Position numbers and translations under genes: made by a program
Source: Selaginella moellendorffii
Lineage: Eukaryota > Streptophyta > Lycopodiopsida > Selaginellales > Selaginellaceae
DNA: 64,000 bases
NCBI RefSeq assembly: GCF_000143415.4
Contig: NW_003314272.1
Coordinates: 2,815,728-2,879,727, forward strand
Direction of reading: 5' to 3'
Shown: piece after piece, positions 10,322 through 21,317 of the stretch
Layout: each line of letters opens with the position of its first letter
Numbering within the stretch: position 1 is the stretch's first letter
Notes under the pieces: model-generated
Database searches by the model: none
Told to the model about the DNA's origin: nothing
The model's input: only the letters and a program-made list of their open reading frames with translations

Positions 10322-11278
10322 ATGAGGTCGAGGATCTTAGTGTTCGTGGTTGCGATCTTGGCTCTCTGCGTGTGCGTGTATGGGAGGTCGATTCCTCAAC
10401 TCAGGACTATCTACATGGGAGATTCAATCTTCGACGTGGGCACAAACAAATACGTGAAGAATTCAGTTTCGCGCTGTGATTTTGTGCCATATGGGGAGAC
10501 GAGGTTTAGCAAGCCATCCGGGAGGTGTAGCGATGGGTTTATAATTCCAGATCTGATAAACAAGGCGATAGGTTTGCCCTTTTCAAGACCATTCCTGGGC
10601 TTGAAAGCTGGGAGGCAACTTCCACTAAGCATCAACTTTGCTTCAGACGGCAGTGGTTTACTTGACTCGACTCACTCGGACTGGGGCGTTGTGTCGTTTA
10701 ACGAGCAGCTAAAGCAGCTCACGCAGCTCTCCAAGAAGAATCTCAATCTCAATGAATTTGTGGTTGTGATATCTTCTGGTGGGAACGATATTGCAGCAAA
10801 TCTTCAAGACATCGCTAATGTTGACTTGAAAGCAATGTTAATGTCATTAGAGAAAGGATTGGAACAGCTATACAAGTATGGATTTCGAAAGATCGTCTAC
10901 TCAAGTGTCGGGGCACTAGGGTGTTCACCTATTGTGACCTCTGGAGGAAAATGTGTGAGCGAGATTAACAATCTGGTGGAAGAATTCAATGTGCAAGCTC
11001 AGGGGATTGTTTTAGGGGTGGCAAAGAGATTTCCAGGGATGAAAGGAACATTTGTGGATGGCTACTCTTTGATCAAATCATACGTGGAGAACCCAAAGAG
11101 GTTTGGATTTAAGCATGCCGGCGGTTGTTGCCCCAACTGCCTTTCACAAAAGAACACATTTAGTGGGCTGTGCAAGAATCCAAGCGATTACGTCTTTTGG
11201 GATATAATACACCCAACTGAACACACGTATATGCTCTTAGCCAAGGAATTCATAAAGAAAATCATACAAGTGTTGTAA
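10322..11278 (+). CDS. GDSL esterase/lipase, secreted
   Basis: Single-exon gene of 318 residues, slightly short for plant GDSL enzymes (usually about 340-380). Residues 1-22 form a signal peptide (MRSRILVFVVAILALCVCVYG). Block I GDSIFDVGTNKY carries the nucleophilic Ser; GGNDI is block III with its oxyanion-hole Asn; DIIHPTEH near the C-terminus supplies the Asp and His of the triad. A Cys pair (GGCCPNC) lies in the late part. The family hydrolyses esters of lipids, cuticle or cell-wall components in the secretory pathway or apoplast; the substrate cannot be told here. The start is chosen from the ATG that gives the signal peptide, with a TATA box upstream. The left-arm copy has lost this leader by frameshift, so this is probably the only working copy in the window. 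Confidence 0.92.
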   Translation: MRSRILVFVVAILALCVCVYGRSIPQLRTIYMGDSIFDVGTNKYVKNSVSRCDFVPYGETRFSKPSGRCSDGFIIPDLINKAIGLPFSRPFLGLKAGRQLPLSINFASDGSGLLDSTHSDWGVVSFNEQLKQLTQLSKKNLNLNEFVVVISSGGNDIAANLQDIANVDLKAMLMSLEKGLEQLYKYGFRKIVYSSVGALGCSPIVTSGGKCVSEINNLVEEFNVQAQGIVLGVAKRFPGMKGTFVDGYSLIKSYVENPKRFGFKHAGGCCPNCLSQKNTFSGLCKNPSDYVFWDIIHPTEHTYMLLAKEFIKKIIQVL

Positions 11279-12121
11279 AATTAACAAACTTGTTTGTTTT
11301 GTGGGATGAATTCCTTGTTTTTTCTGCAAGAAATATGTAGAAGAATGAAATATATTTAAACTTTCTTGCTTAAAAGATACTCGAAATATTTTTTATGTGC
11401 TAACTGATCTGCCTTGACTGGAGAAAAAGCCATTTCATCCGTTTGAACGTCAATGCACAGGATCAACAGAATTTGGGAGGCTACTGTTGTTGTTTGAATC
11501 GAATCGTACTCCGCGTCGCCATTGCCATCAGCGACATAGCCTCCCTCAATAACGGTTTGCCAAAAGAGCCGAGGTGTACATGGTACTCCTCAAACATCTC
11601 CAAGCAAATACAAAAAGGAAAAAGTGTGAGCTTGCTTTGATCTGACTCACCAACAAGTGAACCGCATATTGTCACCGAGCCAAGCTTAACTTATAATGGT
11701 TGTACTTGCGTTCAACTTTACTTGTTTCAGTCTCTGCGCAGACAGAGAACTGGCAACTCTTACGAGGAAAGATGGATCTGAAGTTCGATCCAGCCTCCAA
11801 GACGAGCGACCTCCTGCCGTGATCGAGTTTGGAGTTCTTATCACCACCACCATGCACATCGCTCATCTCGTCCTGTATGACTAAGCCCAAGTTGGCCGCC
11901 GATTACTGCAAGCGTTGCCTCTACCAGCTGTCCACGAACCCTTCGTTGTGGCCATGGTCGCGACGAGAACAGGCTGAGAGAGCTTGCGAGATAAGCTCTA
12001 TTCATCGTTGGCAACTGTATTGCGAAGTTAGCTCTTTCAAAGCGTTTCTCTTAAATGAAAGTTTGAAAGGTTTCTTGCCTGGCTGAGAGCTTGCAGTTTT
12101 TCCTCTGGACTCCTTTCAAAA
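11279..12121. other. Arm sequence and PPR upstream region
   Basis: Counterpart of bases 1-832. The block 11696-11884 stays open in the forward frame, but no family is recognised. The last part is the promoter or 5' UTR of the PPR gene. Confidence 0.5.
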
Positions 12122-12194
12122 TGTAAGTCTCCGATCGTGTCAAGAGAAAGAAAGAATCTATAAATCACAAAATAACCTTACCTAATGCTTGCAG
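12122..12194 (+). other. Probable 5' UTR intron of the PPR gene
   Basis: GTAAGT donor near 12124 and a pyrimidine/CTTGCAG acceptor near 12194, conserved in the truncated copy. The ATG of the PPR frame lies about 20 nt downstream. Confidence 0.55.
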
Positions 12195-12214
12195 AGAGGT
12201 TTGTGATGGAATGA

Positions 12215-14077
12215 ATGGACGCTGTCTGGAGGTCCAGCTCTTCTCCGCGGCTCACCAGCGATGTAGCAGTAGTGGGTTCTAGTCCAAGTTTGCGCTGCAG
12301 CAGCGACACCACCAAATGCTACGCCGAGGCGTTGCGAAGATGCGGGAGCAGCCAGAACCTATGGGAAGGCAAGAGGCTCCACTTCCTCCTCAAGTCCCGC
12401 GGCTACGACGGCGATACGTTTCTCGGGAATTTGCTCGTCCAGATGTATGGTAAATGCGGCGAGCTGGATCAAGCGCGAAGTGCCTTCGACCGGATAGTCA
12501 CCAGGAACGTCTTCTCTTGGACAATCCTCATCCTCGCCTACTTCCAGAACGGGCTCTTCCGGGACGCTCTCGATGCCTATCAGGAGATGAAGGACGATAG
12601 AGTGGAGCCCGACGACTTCATCTTCTCCATCGCCCTGGGTGCCTGTGGAGCGCTCGGAACTGACGCCCTCGAGGAGGGACGGGCGATTCACTCGCACTTG
12701 ATCGTTGCGTCTTCCAGCGGCGGACAAGCAACGCCACCATCTTTCGGCAAGAGCAGCATCGTCACAACTGGCTTGCTGGACATGTATGCGAAGTGTGGCA
12801 GCGTTGAGGATGCTCGGAGAGCCTTCGACGTGATGGAGCGCAAAGATATCGTTGCCTGGGGAGCTATCATCACGGCCTACTCGGAGCACGGAGATGGAAA
12901 GACCACCCTGGAAATGTTTCGAAAGATGGAGCTGGACGGAACCAAAGCAAACATGTACGCTTACTCTGGAGTGCTGGACGCTTGCTCGAGGTTGGGAGCT
13001 CTCTCCGAGGGCATAGCCTTCCACAGCCGGATCATCGCTCTTGGATTGGAAAAGCACCTGGTGGTGGCCACCGCGATCGTCACCATGTACTCACGATGCG
13101 GGAGAATGCACGAAGCCAGGATCGCATTCGACACAGTCAAAAAGAAAGATCTCGTATGCTGGAACACGCTGCTCGCCGGATATGCCCAGCACGGGCATAG
13201 CAACGACGCCCTGCAATTATTCCAAGAGATGGTCATGGAGTCGTGCGAAATGAACCGAGTTACCTTTAACAGTATCTTGCACGCTTGCAGCCACACCGGA
13301 CTTGTGGAACTGGCCAGGAGTTACTTCGTGTCAATGACGATGGATCACGGCATTTCCCACGAGGTCGACCACTTCGTGCGCTTGATTGACGTTCTCGGCC
13401 GGGCTGGATGGGTCACTCAAGCCGAGGAGGTGGTGGACGAGATGCCTTTCCAGCCGACGAGTGTTATCTGGGTGACGCTACTCGGTTGTTACAAGATGCA
13501 CGGCCGCGTGGAGAGAGCCGAGCTCGTTGCCGATCGCGTTCTGGAATTGGATCCGGCGAATACCGCTGCGTTTGTGCTCCTCTCCAGTATCTATGGCCGA
13601 GTTGGGAGGTGGGATGACGTCCGGAGAATTCGACGAGCGATGCAAGAGAGAGGTTGGAAGAAGCTCCCAGGACAAAGTTATATCGAGATTAAGAATAGGT
13701 TGCACGAGTTTGGCACGACCGGCAAGCTGCACCCACAAACTGATAAACTTAAAGCCGAGTTGGAAAGGCTGGACCGGCAAATGCAAGAAGCTGGCTATGT
13801 ACCTGATATGAACGAGGTGCTGAGGGATGTTGAGACGATGGAAGAAAATGTGGAGCATCTCGGCTATCACAGCGAAAGAGTTGCTTTAGCTTTTGGTTTG
13901 TTGACAACTGATCCTGGCACCCCGCTTCAAATCGTCAAGAACTTACGGATCTGCTCCGAGTGCCATGCTGCAATCAAAGTCACTTCCAGGATCGTCGGCA
14001 GAGCTATAGTTGTAAGAGATGTAACATGTTACCATCACTTTGAGCATGGACAATGCTCCTGTAAAGACCACTGGTGA
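12215..14077 (+). CDS. PLS-class PPR protein with E and DYW domains
   Basis: Uninterrupted 620-codon frame. A Ser/Arg-rich N-terminus (about 1-35) suits organelle targeting. PPR repeats follow, recognisable by units such as GNLLVQMYGKCGELDQARSA, TGLLDMYAKCGSVEDARRAF and WNTLLAGYAQHGHSNDALQL. An E region comes next, then PGQSYIEIKN (PG box), HSERVALAFGLL (HSE), CSECHAAIK (CxxCH) and the end CSCKDHW. The HxE and CxxC motifs are the zinc and catalytic ligands of the DYW cytidine deaminase domain, and they are intact. The final triplet is DHW rather than DYW. By family knowledge it binds a specific organellar RNA and edits C to U; the target site is not deducible by eye. It lies tail to tail with the Hsp110-like gene. 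The first about 100 codons are duplicated at 8452. Confidence 0.95.
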   Translation: MDAVWRSSSSPRLTSDVAVVGSSPSLRCSSDTTKCYAEALRRCGSSQNLWEGKRLHFLLKSRGYDGDTFLGNLLVQMYGKCGELDQARSAFDRIVTRNVFSWTILILAYFQNGLFRDALDAYQEMKDDRVEPDDFIFSIALGACGALGTDALEEGRAIHSHLIVASSSGGQATPPSFGKSSIVTTGLLDMYAKCGSVEDARRAFDVMERKDIVAWGAIITAYSEHGDGKTTLEMFRKMELDGTKANMYAYSGVLDACSRLGALSEGIAFHSRIIALGLEKHLVVATAIVTMYSRCGRMHEARIAFDTVKKKDLVCWNTLLAGYAQHGHSNDALQLFQEMVMESCEMNRVTFNSILHACSHTGLVELARSYFVSMTMDHGISHEVDHFVRLIDVLGRAGWVTQAEEVVDEMPFQPTSVIWVTLLGCYKMHGRVERAELVADRVLELDPANTAAFVLLSSIYGRVGRWDDVRRIRRAMQERGWKKLPGQSYIEIKNRLHEFGTTGKLHPQTDKLKAELERLDRQMQEAGYVPDMNEVLRDVETMEENVEHLGYHSERVALAFGLLTTDPGTPLQIVKNLRICSECHAAIKVTSRIVGRAIVVRDVTCYHHFEHGQCSCKDHW

Positions 14078-14095
14078 AGTTGTCGATCGGATGAT

Positions 14096-16730
14096 TCATC
14101 CAATAAGCGACTTACAGTATCTGTACAGATTACAAACCAGGTAGTGAAGATGCAAAACAATTTTAAAGGCACCTGTCCAAAAGTTCTGCTTTGTGCTTAA
14201 TGTCAGAGGCCCATACAGCCGGCTTCGCATATTTTGGCAGGATCGCCTGGCTGTGTTTCGCTTCCCTAAGCCATAACTCCGCTTGATCGCATTCCGAAAA
14301 GACCTAGAAGAGAAAAACAAATAAAAATGTTGAGACTAACAAAACAATCACTTGCCCTTTCAATACGAAACTGATCAAGATGAGCACCCCTGGCAATAGC
14401 AGCATTTCGCACATTCTCGATGTGCCTTTGCATGTCTGACATTGCAGCATCACGAGCATGCTCCTCGGCCACCCGTTCTTCGAGTGACTTCACGAGCTGC
14501 ATTTACAAGTAAGCACTGAAGGCAATTGTCGCAATTTTACCATTTTAAGGTCCGCTAGCTTTGCAGCATAGACAGTTTTAGTCTCATTGTCTCCTCCTTC
14601 GTACAACCATGTTTCGGTATCTTGGAGTTTCTTCAGTAAATCTTTCTTCTCCGTTTCACTTGCATATTCTTGTAATTTTCCATAAAACTGCATGCATCAA
14701 TCGGTAAGAATCCCACAAGCAGTCATTGCAAATACCTTGTTTCGCATGTCATACACTAGAGCTTCCAATGCATTCTTCGCCTCTTTCGTTTCTTCGGACA
14801 CTCGATCCTGGAATTCCATCTCAAACTCTTTCTCGATGGCATTTTGCAGCTCCAATGAGGACAGCTCCTTCGTTGTCATTTCCACGATTGGCACATCAGT
14901 GTGTCTCAATCTTCTCATCCTACTTTGTCCCTGAAAACGACAGAGAGACGTTTCCTAGAGATTCTTAAAACGCTCTCTGATACCTGCTGCATGCCTGATT
15001 CCAGTTCTTCATCTTCCATAAGCTACAAATCCCATGACCAGATGAATGTCGAAAAACAAAAAAGACGAGACTTTTTTGCTATACTTACAGTGGCTGATGA
15101 CAACATGAGTATTCCATGCTGATTCAGGTGAATTGAAAGCCTTAGACGCGAAGATTCTGGTTTCCTGCAGCTCAAAGGTCCCACCTGAAGCGGATCGCAA
15201 TAAAAAACCATTCTGAAGTATCACAAGTTCTTACAGTAAATGTTGCAAAAGGGTTCGAAGCGCTTGCCGAAAGTTCAGTCAAATCTCCATATAACACTCG
15301 AATCTCGAATATCGGATTAGTTACCCAGAAAGTGAGCTGTTTGGACGTAGGAAACGACACCCCTCGCCGAAAAACAATGCTGTTTGGAAGAATCTGTGGA
15401 ACGATGGATGCTGAAGGAGTCGTGGGATCGTCAAGACCATACTCAAACGCTGCGGGTCCAGCCCACGAGAACGCTACAGGGAACAGGAAATAGTCATGGA
15501 CCTGTAGCAGCGAAACATATCAACACAACTAAAAAAATTGAAGGAATGCTTTACCTCGAGCTTCTTAACTCGAAAAGTTGGACTGAACATCGCACCTTGG
15601 AGAGCACAGCCGCGAGCAATGCTTTCGCTCGCATTTAAAGTCCTGCTAGGCTCCCTCCTAAAAGCGGCAGCGAGAACTCTAGCGATCGCAGGAACTCTGG
15701 AACCAGAACCGATCACTTCCACAGCGGAGATATCGTCCACAGCCAGTTCCGAATCCGTTAAAGCTCTTTCACAAGCATGCCTGATCCTCTGTAGCAGCGG
15801 GGCACACAGCTTCTCAAACTCTTCTCTCGTAATAAAGCCTTTGACGTCCTTCTCGTCCATGAGACACTCGATGCTGATGGGAGCCTCGGCATTGGCACTA
15901 AGGATCTTCTTCAGCTTCTCGCACGCTCTTCTCAATCTCTGGCAAGCCCGCGAGTTGGACAGGACGTCGATCCTGTAGGTGGCGGAGAACTTCGCAGCAA
16001 AGTGGCTGAACAGCACCTCGTCAAAGTCCCGGCCCCCGAGACACCGATCAAACGCGTAGGATAGAACTCGCAGCACACCTCTCCGGAGAGCCACGACCGC
16101 CACCTGGGTGTGCGCATGCCCGACGTCCACAAAAGCCACGAAGATTTCCCGAGTCTCGTGAAGAAGATCCGTCCGATAGAGGCCATAAGATATCGCGGCG
16201 GCAGTCGTCTCGTGGATGAGCTTGAGAGGCCGGAGACCCGCAATCGCAGCAGCATCGACGTAAGCTCGCCTCTGGACGTCGTCCATGAAAGCTGGAGTTC
16301 CTATCACGCACTCCCCTGGAGCTACTCCCATCATGTTCTTGGCTGCGATCGACTTCAAGTGCGCTAGAACCATCCCAAGCAGCTCCGTGGCCCCGAAGAT
16401 CCTGTGCTCGCCGAGATAGGAGACGTGGATCGCCGGCCATCCCCCTCTTCCCTCGGTGACAAGGCACGGCATGAGCTTGAGGTCGCTCTGGAGCTCCGGA
16501 TCCCGAAATTTCCTGCCGATAATCCTCTTGATCTGCCACACCGTGTTCTTGAGATTCCCCAGCGCCGACGCCGCGCCGGATGCGCCAATGCAGCGATCGC
16601 GCTGCGTGAAGGAGATGACAGAGGGCGTCTCGCGGCTGGATTCCTCGTCGAGAAAGACATCGACGCCGCCCTGCCGCGCGATCGCAATGCGGCTGTGCTC
16701 GTTGCCAAGATCCAGCCCTAGGCAGCTCAT
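14096..16730 (-). CDS. Hsp70-superfamily, Hsp110-like chaperone
   Basis: Nine exons by splice signals and frame: 16730-15555, 15501-15235, 15184-15089, 15022-14984, 14930-14736, 14687-14541, 14496-14356, 14303-14173, 14120-14096. They sum to 2217 nt, or 738 residues. The N-terminal ATPase domain has GLDLGNEHSRIAIARQ, ETPSVISF, IGTPAFMDD and IHETTAAAISYGLY. The NEH-type phosphate loop, the lack of the C-terminal EEVD, and the C-terminal helical part with SECDQAELWLREAK and ALPKY-like ILPKYAKPAV mark the plant Hsp110 (Hsp70-14/15/16 type) branch. These act as nucleotide-exchange factors and holdases for cytosolic Hsp70. The length is a little short for plant Hsp110 (about 760-860). Intron 7 needs a GC-AG junction (GCAAGT donor); other introns are GT-AG and 44-66 nt. 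An alternative end without the last intron would stop at 14163. Confidence 0.88.
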
Positions 16731-17021
16731 GGCGCCGCGACGACGTACCTCTGGATGATCTTGGATCCCTAAAATATGTTATATCCAAAGTAGAAAAGTT
16801 AACTAAAAGGCATTCATGGTAAAGTTTATCCCTCCAAGATTTTAACTAAGGATCATCTGTACTGCGCCATCGAGATTTCTAGCGAATCCATTATACGTGC
16901 TTTCCTTTAAAATGACCCTAGAGTCGTATAGATTGTATCACTAACTCGGAACTGCTCAGGCCCTTTCAGCTGGGCGATTTCTCGCTCAATCACATGTAAG
17001 AACTACCATACTAGCTCTTGA

Positions 17022-19000
<1,979 letters not shown>

Positions 19001-19429
19001 CATATCTCATATAATATGGGATATAAATCTCATTTCAATGCATGATTTATGGTAAGGGTTATTAAATGAGTGTGAAGTGGATTTTTATTAGTCCAAAAAC
19101 CCTATTTTTTATACAAGTTTGGATTGAAACCAATCCGATAATTCAAAATCCACTATAGTAATATTATATACAACTTTTAATATTAATATATATCATTGTA
19201 ATTGTATACTTGGATTTCATCTCCTTTTCTTAGAAGGATAGAAGGCAATTAAGTTCTTTAGTTTAGGTTGGGATCTAGAGGAACATTAAGAAGAGGCACC
19301 AATAGATTTGTAAGTGGTATTAATTGCTCTTGATCCCTTTGTACGAAGTATTTTAGCTATTGTATATGTATAATTTTTGGAGGATTAGCTTATTGAATAT
19401 AATGCCAAACTTCATAAACTTGAAATCCA
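19001..19429. other. AT-rich sequence, nothing recognised
   Basis: No gene, repeat unit or hairpin that I can support. It may be the 3' UTR or LTR remnant of the gypsy element on the right. Confidence 0.4.
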
Positions 19430-20096
19430 ACTTACTACAACACCTGATACGGTCCCTTCACTAAACAAGAAGCCTTTTAGACAAACCATATACCGTAAAA
19501 TTGAGAAAATTGACTAACACCAAGTCATTCACTTTGTACTTCATAGGTGGACAATGATGGGAATTGTAGTGCCATTGTTGTCCCACTTGTATGTGGCCTA
19601 AAAATTTAGTAGACTCAACTCAGACAACTGGAAGAATGCTCTTTAAATATTAATCCCAAGATCTAATATCGGCAACTCAACTCTGTTAATAATATTGGAT
19701 CATTACCATATAGAAGTTTATATAGTGAAGCACTAATAGAATTTTATACCCCTATAATATACACATACCAAAAAGAGGGCAAATAATCATCTCAATCTAA
19801 ATGTTAAAGTTCATATACTTCATAATCATCCCTTTAAAGGTCCAAATGAGCTATTCCACTAAACCGATAAAACACTTGTAAAAGTATGGTGTATCCCCAG
19901 TCAAGATGTTAAAACATGAAATGCCTTAGCCATAAATGCAAGACCATTATCTGAGAGAATTCGCTCTAGATAGGAATATTGAAACACCACTTGATTGAGG
20001 AGGAAGTACTCAACAATAGTTGTTAATGCACTAGCAAGAACACCAACTTCCACTTAGTGAGTCAAGTAGTCAAAGGCAATAATAGCATACTTATTG
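19430..20096 (-). mobile_element. G1 gypsy fragment: integrase core and C-terminus
   Basis: Minus-strand reading, with stops and shifts, gives NKYAIIAFDYLTHWVE near 20096-20045 and LSDNGLAF near 19945. These are the first and second catalytic-Asp regions of a Ty3/gypsy integrase. Joined across the insertion at 20102-27477, the protein reads on as FDLIEPFPQLIIS from 27478-27560. Confidence 0.8.
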
Positions 20097-20693
20097 CTAA
20101 TTGTCGCGAATGTGACTTCGGGTATCGAAAGTTACCTGTCGGCTAGTCCTTTCAGATATTCTTTCTTTACTGCCACGACGGCAGGAGGTTGGTATTGCTG
20201 GACCCGTTATTAGTCTCCGCCTAAACTAGTTGAGAAATTGGTCATCACATATGCACTTAGACCAAAAGGGCACTAAGGAAGGAAGTCCTAAGTTGTCATT
20301 TAGTCAAGCAGACTTGACACGGTGATGAGAAACTCATGATGTTGATTTGCACTTGTTAGTGTTAGGAACCCCTGCAATATTGAGCTTGGTCCCTCAATAT
20401 CGCTAGATGATAGCTTACCATGTCTGCCAAACACCCTTGCTATCATGCCCTTCGTGTTAGTTTCATTTCGGTCCCAAATGCTATTTATGGAAAGTGTCCA
20501 GATTTGCTCATTTGGCATATCTACAGAATATAGAGATCATTCTGAACACAATGGTGTTCATCCCGTGTCCAAATTCACAATCTAGGGACATTCCATATTT
20601 AGTAAGTTTCGAGCTTGTCTTAGAGACTAACTCCTGATACTAAGGGAAGTTTGGGGTGAAAGCCCAAAGCATGTGTTCCTCAAAGGGGGGGGG

Positions 20694-20793
20694 NNNNNNN
20701 NNNNNNNNNNNNNNNNNNNNNNNNNNNNNNNNNNNNNNNNNNNNNNNNNNNNNNNNNNNNNNNNNNNNNNNNNNNNNNNNNNNNNNNNNNNNN
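20694..20793. other. Assembly gap (100 N) inside a G-tract
   Basis: Exactly 100 N, flanked by G9 and G5. The same point of the 3' LTR is a run of 19 G (26921-26939). The gap is thus a collapsed or unsequenced homopolymer and probably little else is missing. Confidence 0.9.
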
Positions 20794-21290
20794 GGGGGCT
20801 GTGGGGGGTTCCAAATGTATAGTAGGGATAGTGGGTAGGTCGGGCATGGCTAACCAACCTGAGGTATAGTCTAACTCCTGCTTGTGTGCCTGTCCTTGTT
20901 TTGTGTTCGGCTTGGGTCTAAGCCCAAGTTCCATTCCATGCTAGTTGGTGGAGTACCTATGTTCTCGCGTTAGGCCACCGGTATGCCGAAATAGCGCCAG
21001 ACTCCATTTGGCTCCGTTTTGCGTGCTGGTCCTGGCATTGGGATGCTGGTTACTCTAGGACTGTTCCAAGTCGCTCCGGGCTCCTGTCCCTTCGCTCCTT
21101 GGGCTTTATGCTCGGGAGTTGCTCCGTGGTTCGGTCCCGTCACTCCTTGGCTCCATGCTTGAGAGTTTGGCACCGTTCTTTCGTTTAGTGGCCCAAGGCC
21201 TTGAACCTCAGGTTCCTATGGACACGTGGCATGTGACACGTGGCATCTGTCACATGGCACATAAAGGGTTTAGGTTCCGCTTCGTAGTGT

Positions 21291-21317
21291 TATCCTATGG
21301 TAAATCACCATAGGATA
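21291..21317 (+). repeat. Hairpin near LTR 3' end
   Basis: TATCCTATGGT and ACCATAGGATA are perfect arms around AAATC. Conserved at 27426-27452 in the other LTR. Confidence 0.85.

Larger units (their letters stand above)
9292..12111 (+). repeat. Right arm of the inverted duplication
   Basis: Inverse counterpart of 1-2846. It holds the zinc-finger pseudogene, the intact GDSL gene and the unrecognised block, and runs into the PPR 5' flank. Private differences include the 31-nt and 12-nt deletions in the zinc-finger copy and about 22 nt missing near 12023. Confidence 0.9.
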
